Shown: piece by piece, positions 6,916 through 12,078 of the stretch | Numbering within the stretch: the first letter of the stretch is position 1 | Layout of the letters: the number at the start of each line of letters is the position of its first letter | NCBI GenBank assembly: GCA_050012535.1 | Contig: JBEKGZ010000050.1 | Location: forward strand, 1 to 12,078 | DNA from: CAVPLU01 sp050012535 | Lineage (GTDB): Archaea; Thermoproteota; Bathyarchaeia; 40CM-2-53-6 | Direction of reading: 5' to 3' | Length of the DNA stretch: 12,078 bases | Translations under genes and position numbers: made by a program | The notes under the pieces: model-generated | Databases searched by the model: none | What the model saw: the letters and a program-made list of their open reading frames with translations, nothing else | What the model was told of the DNA's origin: nothing

Positions 6916-7256
6916 GCGAAAAGCAAACAGAAGTGAGTATTACATCAGGCTCGTCCCTCTGAAGAAAGAGAGCGCTTGGCTGAGCAGTTCTGGGCCGGCA
7001 TGTTGGTTGGTAGCCTAGTTTGAGGGTCGTCGCTCCTTACCAAGTCCGCCCGCCCAGGAGCGATTTCTCAGGCGATCGTCCACGGGAAGGACGCTGACAC
7101 TAGTTGAGCGTTACGAGCAGGTCTAGGCCCAAGGCGCAACGATTTTCGCGGCTCTTCAGGACAAGAGTAGCGTCGTCCTGAACGACCTCTGGAGAGACAG
7201 GCTCTGTTCGGTTTATGGCTGTTCTTTGGAGTTGTTCGGCATCGGCGGATGTCTCT
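6916..7256 (+). other. 341-bp stretch with a broken reading frame, no intact gene
   Basis: No gene is evident. The plus-strand frame 7091-7208 reads TLTLVERYEQV, a TAG at 7124, then AQGATIFAALQDKSSVVLND and LWRDRL. This looks like the C-terminus of a real protein broken by one stop, family unknown. Another plus-strand frame just after the Rad50 fragment gives SEYYIRLVPLKKES before a stop. Together with the stretch before the Rad50 fragment, this marks 5867-7256 as a decaying zone. No tRNA-like fold was found. Confidence 0.35.
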
Positions 7257-7427
7257 TCAGAGCACCCTGTATCGTGGACGCCAACGCAGATAGTTGATTG
7301 CTATTGCGAGTGTTGCGGGAACAATGATTGCAAAAACCATTACGGGAACAACATTCCACGTCGCTCCGAACTTCTGTATCAGAAGAATCGCCGTCACCAC
7401 TGAAATAGATACGGTAACGGCGGCCAC
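7257..7427 (-). CDS. Small two-helix membrane protein
   Basis: A 56-residue frame from GTG 7427 to TGA 7259-7257, with AAGGG four to five bases upstream as a possible ribosome binding site. It has two clear hydrophobic helices, around AAVTVSISVVTAILLI (2-17) and WNVVPVMVFAIIVPATLAIA (24-43), joined by the polar turn QKFGAT, and a basic tail NYLRWRPRYRVL that would stay cytosolic. An in-frame TAA at 7442-7440 rules out a longer form in this frame; an ATG in another frame at 7446 would need a frameshift. No family is recognised; tiny membrane proteins of this build are common in archaea. The overlapping frames are Cys/Arg/Ser-rich and unlike protein. Confidence 0.6.
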   Translation of the reverse strand: MAAVTVSISVVTAILLIQKFGATWNVVPVMVFAIIVPATLAIAINYLRWRPRYRVL

Positions 7428-7788
7428 GATACCCTTGGGTTAGCATTGCGCCTCTAGCTTTTCGACACGCCATCTACAGATTCTGTTTGTTTTCGTTCCC
7501 ATTTCTTGAAGAGGGCAATTCCCGTCACGAGTGCATCCCGAGCACCCTCTCACTGAACGAACCTCCATGTACTTAGACCAATAACGAAGCGGGCTTTCTG
7601 TGTTGTCAGGATAAGCAATCTAGTAACGAGACTTATCATATGCCCTTTTGTGTTTGCCAATCGACTCAAGTCCTTTTTCTCGCCATGCCCGGTTTGGGTA
7701 TTTGCCTGTCATTGCGCCCCTCATCGGCGCACCGGAGTTTAGAAGAAAGTGGGATTGGGACAGGCATACAGCCATGTAACTTTTCTAG
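7428..7788 (-). other. 361-bp intergenic stretch with one possible 30-residue ORF
   Basis: Mostly without recognisable content. On the minus strand a 30-codon frame from ATG 7712 to TAG 7622-7620 reads TGKYPNRAWREKGLESIG and ends HKRAYDKSRY, very basic and hydrophilic, with GGGG upstream of the start. It could be a micro-protein or chance. No repeat, tRNA or terminator was identified. Confidence 0.25.
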
Positions 7789-8079
7789 CTACTTTTTGCT
7801 TTTCAGATATAGTTCTGCAACTTTGCTAGCTTCATGTATTGGTACGAACTTCCACTTCATCTCGGGCATGTAGTGAATCGTGGTGTTCGTGAGTTGGTCG
7901 ATGTCATCAGTTTCGTATATTGTGAAGCCCTTGCTCTCCCCACCGATATGATAAGGTCCAAAGATTAGCTTCGGAAACTTCTCCGTCCCCTTCTCCCTTT
8001 CCGCAGTCATCTTCATGAACTTCTCTAGAACCTTGTCAGTGTCCTCAAAGCTGTACTCCCAGAACCCTATGAACTTCAC
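7789..8079 (-). CDS. DUF3303-like small protein
   Basis: A 96-residue soluble protein beginning MKFIGFWEYSFEDTDKVLEK. It shows a beta-alpha-beta-beta-alpha-beta layout with IFGPYHIGGESKGFTIYETD (residues 39-58) and a last strand MKWKFVPIHEASKVAELYLK (74-93). This matches the DUF3303 pattern of small ferredoxin-like or dimeric alpha-beta-barrel proteins, whose function is unknown. The start is GTG 8079, set by a strong GGAGGTGA four bases upstream. Leader repeat copy B lies directly before it, as in the HEPN gene at 4111, so the two may share regulation. The family call is from pattern memory and moderately sure; that it is a real gene is well supported by the ribosome binding site. Confidence 0.75.
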   Translation of the reverse strand: MKFIGFWEYSFEDTDKVLEKFMKMTAEREKGTEKFPKLIFGPYHIGGESKGFTIYETDDIDQLTNTTIHYMPEMKWKFVPIHEASKVAELYLKSKK

Positions 8080-8083
8080 TTGC

Positions 8084-8091
8084 TCACCTCC
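8084..8091 (-). promoter_or_regulatory. Strong ribosome binding site for the DUF3303-like gene
   Basis: GGAGGTGA on the minus strand, four bases before GTG 8079. It fixes the non-ATG start. Confidence 0.8.
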
Positions 8092-8119
8092 TCTCTTGCT
8101 TTTGACTTCAAACAGGCAG

Positions 8120-8198
8120 GCGGTGAACTCTATGCGGGCAGGCCGTGAATCTCAGGAAGCCACTATGCTAGTTCACTTGCAAGGATTTCAGACTTTGG
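8120..8198 (-). repeat. Dispersed leader repeat, copy B
   Basis: Minus-strand copy of the element at 3982-4061. It ends 40 bases before GTG 8079. Here a 7-bp pairing is possible between GTGAACT (8176-8170) and AGTTCAC (8129-8123); only about five pairs of it are kept in copy A. Its first bases supply the stop codon (AAAGTC TGA) of the signal-peptide ORF at 8188-8295, so the repeat's outer edge falls inside that ORF. Confidence 0.75.
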
Positions 8199-8295
8199 AT
8201 GCGTCCCAAGCGTAAGCGTTTGGTGAACGAGCAAAGAGCAGTGTAGTAGCGAGAAGAACCACGGCAACGATTAGCGTTAGTTTCCTATGGTTCAT
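8188..8295 (-). pseudogene. Signal-peptide-only ORF, probably truncated secreted protein
   Basis: A 35-codon frame from ATG 8295 with GGTGA nine bases upstream. It encodes a textbook secretion signal: basic start NHRK, a hydrophobic core LTLIVAVVLLATTLLFA, then polar RSPNAYAW with AYA as a plausible cleavage site. Only about six residues (WDASKV) would remain after cleavage before the TGA at 8190-8188. The stop lies at the outer edge of leader repeat copy B, so the mature part may have been lost when that repeat arrived or recombined. It could alternatively be a genuine short secreted peptide or a leader peptide for the DUF3303-like gene about 110 bp downstream on the same strand. Confidence 0.5.
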
Positions 8296-8566
8296 CTCTC
8301 TTTCTCACCTTTTAGCATCCAATTTCCAATTTCTGTTCAATTCAGCCTCACTTCTCCCTCGCTTCTTTTTCGAAAATAATCGGTAGCGACCTATCTTCTT
8401 CCACTTGATATCTGGCTTCGTGCTTACTAACTCCTTCTGGTATTGACTTGAATCTTGGGCAGAACCGATGGAAGTCTCTAATTGCTCAAAGCGCCAAAGC
8501 TGCTGAAACCGAACAGAAACCTAAACCCGCCGACTAGCGAACAGAGCCCGTGGAATCTTAACAATA
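8296..8566 (-). other. Non-coding stretch with an open but startless minus-strand frame
   Basis: No intact gene. A minus-strand frame closing at a TGA near 8306 is open for about 80 codons and reads YQKELVSTKPDIKWKKIGRY followed by a very basic RLFSKKKRGRSEAEL. It has no ATG or GTG start and begins after a TAG, so it is at most the tail of a broken gene. The rest is presumably upstream sequence for the signal-peptide ORF, together with the repeat block at 8567-8738. Confidence 0.25.
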
Positions 8567-8738
8567 TTCAAGATTCCTCAAAGATTTCTCGAAGATTCTT
8601 CGAAGGTTCTGGGCAAGTGCTCAAGTTCAAAAATCTTTGAAAGAATCTTTGAAACTGAAAACCTTCAAAGATACCAGTAGGTTCAAATGGCATACCCTTT
8701 TGTCTCCTGTTTAGGGTTCTGGACGGGTTCAAGATTCT
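8567..8738. repeat. 11-bp tandem repeat with inverted and outlying copies
   Basis: Four head-to-tail 11-bp units occupy 8567-8610: ttcaagattcc, tcaaagatttc, tcgaagattct, tcgaaggttct. Two inverted units follow at 8630-8640 (aaaatctttga) and 8642-8652 (agaatctttga), then direct-like copies at 8662-8672 and 8728-8738 (ttcaagattct). The direct and inverted arrays could pair as a hairpin of about 9-22 bp with a roughly 20-base loop. The 11-bp spacing, one helical turn, would also suit cooperative protein binding on one face of the DNA. No known archaeal operator or CRISPR format matches. Confidence 0.7.
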
Positions 8739-8848
8739 CCGAAAGGGATGGGCGAGCTGTAAGGATCCTGCGATGAACGACCAACCTTCCGTGTGCGTAC
8801 CCTAGTTCTTCGACCAGGACCGACTCAGGCGACGCAGATACAGGAGAA

Positions 8849-9682
8849 TCACTTGGCGGATGCTCGTGCCCTTTTCAGCTCCTCCGAAAAGAGAATTTCG
8901 TGTAGATAATAGGCGGGAACAACTGCTGCGATTCCAGCATTCTCGAAAGAGACGGGGATGCGACTTCTATCGACAAGCTGAACCTCATTCGGTTCCAAGA
9001 AGCTTCCCTTCATGATGCCCATAAGAAGGAATTTGGGCCCGCTCCAAATGAAAGACAACGGATCTCTCGCAACGCCAAGATAGAAGAATACGGGCGATCC
9101 GCTATTACCCCCAAATGACTGACACTCAATCAGATAGAGACTAAGCATCTCACCTTTCCAAGGGATTCGCTCTTGAGGCAGCATTGCCACTCGACCGAAT
9201 CTCACTACGGGATAGTTTCTTTCCGCACCAAAGAATGAAGCAAAAAGACCTGTGAAGAAAACTTCGTCGCCTTCCCTAATCCCCGCCTCGACAAATTGTT
9301 CTCTTGTGCTTATCATGTTGTCAGTGAGCACTCTGTATTGATAGACATCATCCCTTGGCCTCACAGGCAGAACAACGATGTCGACCTTTTCGTCAACGTG
9401 TTTGTAGATTGGCAGAGCACCCTCTCCGGAAAGAGGCACCCGGATGATTTCTGATCCTCCTGAAATCTTGTTCATTCTGATATAGATGTCAGGGTAGTAT
9501 CGACCTTGTCGATCAGTTAACACGTGTCTTGCCGTGACGAGGTATGGGAAGGCGCCTTTTTTCCTATGCTTGTCTACCACGCCCACAAAGAAACCGGTTC
9601 CGATGGCTTCATCCTCGCCTCCTGAGCCTTTGATGAAGATGAAAACTACAATCTCTTTCAGTGCATCAGGTATTGTGGACAT
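8849..9682 (-). CDS. Trypsin-fold serine protease (S1/HtrA-like, no PDZ)
   Basis: A 277-residue protein from ATG 9682, chosen over an in-frame TTG at 9706 because GGGGGTCA lies just before it. The triad of the chymotrypsin fold is visible: His53 in LVTARHVL, Asp101 in EKVDIVVLPV and Ser194 in FGGNSGSPVFF. The N-terminal IGTGFFVGV is the usual first strand of HtrA-like proteases. No signal peptide is clear, so it probably acts in the cytosol; the short hydrophobic run IVVFIFI is part of the fold. No PDZ or other domain follows. Stand-alone trypsin-like proteases occur in quality control and in defence or signalling loci, and the substrate here is unknown. It stands alone on the minus strand, with the 11-bp repeat block downstream of it. 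Confidence 0.85.
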   Translation of the reverse strand: MSTIPDALKEIVVFIFIKGSGGEDEAIGTGFFVGVVDKHRKKGAFPYLVTARHVLTDRQGRYYPDIYIRMNKISGGSEIIRVPLSGEGALPIYKHVDEKVDIVVLPVRPRDDVYQYRVLTDNMISTREQFVEAGIREGDEVFFTGLFASFFGAERNYPVVRFGRVAMLPQERIPWKGEMLSLYLIECQSFGGNSGSPVFFYLGVARDPLSFIWSGPKFLLMGIMKGSFLEPNEVQLVDRSRIPVSFENAGIAAVVPAYYLHEILFSEELKRARASAK

Positions 9683-10154
9683 GACTTGACCCCCGGCTGC
9701 GTTCAAGAGCGTGTGGGGATCGATCGAGCTTTGTCGAGCTCAGGCCTATTATCGTTTCCACAATATGAAATCTCCTGGCGCCCTGGTTTTCCTGAATCCT
9801 CAGTAGTAAATGCTAGAGTGGTGCGGCCGCCGAGAACCACTATTGAATCATGGTTCCCACAGAGGGGCCTAGGTCACAAATCTCAGACGATCATAGAATA
9901 GGACTCGCAAGCATTTGTGCTTTGTTATGTATCAGCCAATGGCATCGATATCCTTTGGTAAGTGAAGCCTGCCCTCTAGATTCGGCTCGAAGTCAACCAC
10001 CTTAATGACGGCATCAATATTCAGCGGACACAACTGCACATGAGCTCTTTGATGGCAAATGTGCAATCATTTCATCAGTGTCGAGATTGTTGGCGAGCAA
10101 TTCTGTCTTTCATCGCAGATAGACTCGCTTCATAGCGGCACGTGCAGCGCTTTG
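9683..10154. other. 472-bp intergenic region with a small hairpin
   Basis: Most of it shows nothing recognisable. A 6-bp stem is possible at 9834-9856 (gaacca / tggttc, 11-base loop). The direct repeat cgagct-ttgt-cgagct occurs near 9724-9739. The only coding candidate is the 44-residue minus-strand ORF at 9932-10066, listed separately. Confidence 0.35.
9932..10066 (-). CDS. Possible small protein, 44 residues
   Basis: A short frame from TTG 10066, directly after an in-frame TGA, to TGA 9934-9932. It reads HICHQRAHVQLCPLNIDAVI and then KVVDFEPNLEGRLHLPKDID, which is protein-like, with alternating hydrophobic strands and two Cys plus three His near the start. It may be a small gene or the tail of a decayed one. 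There is no strong ribosome binding site and the family is not recognised. Confidence 0.35.
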   Translation of the reverse strand: MHICHQRAHVQLCPLNIDAVIKVVDFEPNLEGRLHLPKDIDAIG

Positions 10155-11138
10155 TTAGGTTTTGCTATTATGTTCGACAGTAATCACTATCTTTCCTTTG
10201 GCGTGTCCTTCTCCGAAATACCGGAGAGCTTCAGGAACCTCACTCAACGGGTAACGTCCATCTATAACAGGTACTACTTTGCCTGCCTCAAAAAGTTCTT
10301 TCATAAAGGCCAAATCCTTGTTTGGTTTATGCATCAGGATACCCATTTTCTTACTCCCGGTCATTGAAATCAATGGACCTAGGAACATAGCTTGGAAAAT
10401 TCGAGCCGTGGAACCTCCGACCATGACATAAATTCCCCTGGGGCTTAATGCACGCTTGTAATCGAAAATCGAATGATATGCCGCAACATCAAGAATCAGG
10501 TCATAACGCTGCCCACTTTGGGTGAAATCTTCTTGAGTGTAATCAATGACCTGGTCTGCACCAATCGAGCGCACCATGTCCAATTTCCTCGTGCTGTCCA
10601 CGCCAGTCACTTCAGCCCCGAATGATTTGGCAATCTGCACCGCAAACGTACCCACACCACCACCCGCACCATTAATCAGAGCCTTTTGTCCTGGCTGAAT
10701 CTGTCCTTTATCGCGAAGACCCTGCAGGGCGAGGACTGCCGCTTGAGGTACGGCCGCTGCTTCCTCAAATGTCATACTGGCCGGTTTCAGTGCTAATGCA
10801 TTTTCACGAGCACATACATACTCGGCAAAACCGCCCCAACCACACCCGGATATGTCCCCGAATACCTCATCACCTGGCTGAAACTGCTTGACGTTTCTGC
10901 CAACCGCTTCAACCCGCCCCGCTATGTCACACCCGAGTATCTTGATTTTTGGTTTTAGAAGCCCAAATAGTAGGCGGTTCAGGAACGGCTTACCTCTCAG
11001 GAGCCCCCAGTCCCAGTCATTTACGGATGCGGCATGAACTTCTACCAGTACTTCATTGTCCTCAGGGATAGGTTTGGCTACCTCTTTGAGCTGAAGAACA
11101 TCCGGCGATCCGTATTTTGTGCATACGATCGCTTTCAT
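10155..11138 (-). CDS. NAD(P)-dependent oxidoreductase, zinc-less MDR (quinone oxidoreductase-like)
   Basis: A complete 327-residue medium-chain dehydrogenase/reductase starting at ATG 11138. The N-terminal GroES-like domain shows YGSPDVLQLKEV (9-20), VHAASVNDWDW (34-44) and LGCDIAGRVEAVG (68-80). The Rossmann domain has NGAGGGVGTFAVQIAK (156-171) with the cofactor loop, then FGAEVTGVDSTRK. The structural and catalytic zinc cysteines of alcohol dehydrogenases are absent, as in the quinone oxidoreductase/enoyl reductase branch, so the reaction is probably NAD(P)H-dependent reduction of a quinone or enone; the substrate cannot be told. It lies 41 bp downstream of the four-helix membrane protein gene on the same strand. 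Sequences like this are very common in bacteria, so acquisition by transfer is plausible. Confidence 0.9.
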   Translation of the reverse strand: MKAIVCTKYGSPDVLQLKEVAKPIPEDNEVLVEVHAASVNDWDWGLLRGKPFLNRLLFGLLKPKIKILGCDIAGRVEAVGRNVKQFQPGDEVFGDISGCGWGGFAEYVCARENALALKPASMTFEEAAAVPQAAVLALQGLRDKGQIQPGQKALINGAGGGVGTFAVQIAKSFGAEVTGVDSTRKLDMVRSIGADQVIDYTQEDFTQSGQRYDLILDVAAYHSIFDYKRALSPRGIYVMVGGSTARIFQAMFLGPLISMTGSKKMGILMHKPNKDLAFMKELFEAGKVVPVIDGRYPLSEVPEALRYFGEGHAKGKIVITVEHNSKT

Positions 11139-11179
11139 GAGTATTCCAAGATTACTTTGATCTGGTCATTCTATCTTGA

Positions 11180-11683
11180 TTACATCGTTTTGGCAGACTC
11201 GGAAACGATTGCAGATGGATTGAATCCTTTGTACAGCCTTTTGTATAGATAGCCAATAACTATTCCAAGCGCGAGAATCCTTAGTACGTTGAACATTGCG
11301 CCGATGAGGAAGTAACGCAAGGGATCACTTGGCGTGAGAAAACTTGCAGGACCTCCGAGTAGGATTGTGACAATGATTAGGACGATGAAGCTTAGTATCA
11401 CGGATTTTAGAATTGGATTCTTTGTTGGAATCTTATCAAAAAAACGAAGCAAGAAATAGCTGACAAAGAATCCGATAATCAGGCCGCCAATTAAAGATTC
11501 AACAATCATTGGAAGATAAGAAATTGAAAGAGCAGCTCTATACTCGGCGGCGATGGGAGTCAGGGAAATTGCGAAGTTAGCTGCCCAGAATGCTACTCCG
11601 CCCGCTACAGTCAGTTTATACAGTTTCTTGTAGAACTCGTATGACGTCTGTCGCTTGCTTCGACCTGAGGCTTGGGTTTCCAT
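11180..11683 (-). CDS. Four-helix membrane protein with DUF4386-type C-terminal tail
   Basis: A 167-residue integral membrane protein. After a basic polar N-terminus (RSKRQTSYEFYKKLYK) come four hydrophobic helices at about 25-45, 57-80, 90-112 and 124-147. The final YKGFNPSAIVSES copies the closing motif of the upstream DUF4386 protein (KGFNPSAIASKS), also at DNA level. Apart from that tail no family is recognised. The start ATG 11683 is six bases after the upstream stop, implying translational coupling; no signal peptide is apparent. The dehydrogenase follows on the same strand, so all three genes probably form one transcript. Confidence 0.75.
   Translation of the reverse strand: METQASGRSKRQTSYEFYKKLYKLTVAGGVAFWAANFAISLTPIAAEYRAALSISYLPMIVESLIGGLIIGFFVSYFLLRFFDKIPTKNPILKSVILSFIVLIIVTILLGGPASFLTPSDPLRYFLIGAMFNVLRILALGIVIGYLYKRLYKGFNPSAIVSESAKTM
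11195..11231 (-). repeat. 37-bp direct repeat, copy 1 (tail of the four-helix membrane gene)
   Basis: Matches 11708-11744 at 33 of 37 positions; the four differences are all transitions. Both copies encode the C-terminal GFNPSAI motif in the same frame. Confidence 0.75.
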
Positions 11684-11689
11684 GGTTGT

Positions 11690-12078
11690 TTAACTATCCA
11701 CTTGAGGAGACTTGGAAGCAATTGCGGATGGATTGAATCCTTTGACTATCAGCCATACCGCAAGAACCAATTCTTGAGCAAATATGAAGGGAAAATTCAG
11801 AACTATCTGAACAGTTGAGAATGTACCGATTATATTGAACATCACCAACATGGCCGATGTTGTGCACAATGTTACTCCAACAAGACCCCAAATTGATAGC
11901 CATCGAGGAACGAGTTTTGTTTGATAAAATATGATATAGTACATCAGAGCACCTACGCTGAAAGCTATTGGTCCAGCCCCAAATGATACCCAGTCATGAC
12001 CTGATAGAAACACTGCACCTAAGGTTTGAAAGTAGGATGAAGATGGAGCACCAGCTTGAACAAATTCTTGACTTAAAG
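11690..12078 (-). CDS. DUF4386 family membrane protein, C-terminal part (5' end outside window)
   Basis: The frame is open from the window edge to TAA 11692-11690, giving about 129 residues; an internal GTG at 12013 is not taken as the start because family-like sequence continues upstream (LSQEFVQAGAPSSSYFQTLG). Characteristic DUF4386 features follow: GPIAFSVGALMYYIIFYQTK, LVPRWLSIWGLVGV, then two more hydrophobic helices and the closing AVWLIVKGFNPSAIASKS. Complete family members are about 220-240 residues with several transmembrane helices, and their function is unknown. It is the first of three co-directional genes visible here. Confidence 0.85.
   Translation of the reverse strand, partial: LSQEFVQAGAPSSSYFQTLGAVFLSGHDWVSFGAGPIAFSVGALMYYIIFYQTKLVPRWLSIWGLVGVTLCTTSAMLVMFNIIGTFSTVQIVLNFPFIFAQELVLAVWLIVKGFNPSAIASKSPQVDS
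11708..11744 (-). repeat. 37-bp direct repeat, copy 2 (tail of the DUF4386 gene)
   Basis: Partner of 11195-11231. The encoded motif is typical of DUF4386 proteins, so this is probably the source copy. Confidence 0.75.

Noticed and set aside
6585..6926. 113-residue minus-strand frame opposite the Rad50 fragment
   Set aside because: Ser-rich antisense shadow of a frame with clear ABC ATPase motifs.
8567..8738. Repeat block as a CRISPR array
   Set aside because: Units are 11 bp, contiguous and imperfect, with no spacers of uniform length and no cas genes.
10059..10367. 102-residue plus-strand frame
   Set aside because: Mostly antisense to the dehydrogenase C-terminus, with no protein-like features of its own.

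Overview
The window is archaeal. It opens with the end of a TATA-binding protein gene, followed by an Alba chromatin protein gene, and later carries the C-terminal ATPase lobe of a Rad50-like protein. Strong GGAGGTGA ribosome binding sites and GTG/TTG starts fit this. The zinc-ribbon, glutamine-amidotransferase and HEPN proteins would suit a TACK-type archaeon (Nitrososphaeria or Bathyarchaeia-like). That placement is inference; nothing here fixes the lineage.

Layout. 1-1924 is a housekeeping-like block: tbp end (+), alba (-), class II glutamine amidotransferase (+), small zinc-ribbon protein (+). 1975-5866 looks like an acquired island: a tyrosine recombinase on the minus strand, split by an apparent -1 frameshift, with a small upstream ORF. 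It is flanked by three different proteins that each carry an R-x4-H motif typical of HEPN domains, one downstream on the minus strand and two on the plus strand. 5867-7256 is decayed: a stop-interrupted coding remnant, then a Rad50 C-lobe lacking its N-terminal half and ending in a segment like the tail of a response-regulator receiver domain, then another broken frame. 7257-8295 holds short minus-strand genes: a two-helix membrane protein, a DUF3303-like protein, and a signal peptide with almost nothing after it. 8296-8848 is non-coding and holds an 11-bp tandem repeat with inverted copies. 8849-9682 encodes a trypsin-fold serine protease. 10155-12078, AT-richer by eye, is a minus-strand run of DUF4386 protein (5' end outside the window), a four-helix membrane protein and a zinc-less medium-chain dehydrogenase/reductase.

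The most unusual signal is an ~80-bp element present twice, just upstream of two unrelated genes (the HEPN gene at 4111 and the DUF3303-like gene at 8079), in the same orientation relative to each gene. In the best-conserved block every difference between the copies is a transition. One copy also supplies the stop codon that ends the signal-peptide ORF. The HEPN/recombinase cluster is the best candidate for a mobile or defence-related system, but no classical partner (MNT nucleotidyltransferase, restriction enzyme, Cas protein) is visible, so no named system can be claimed.
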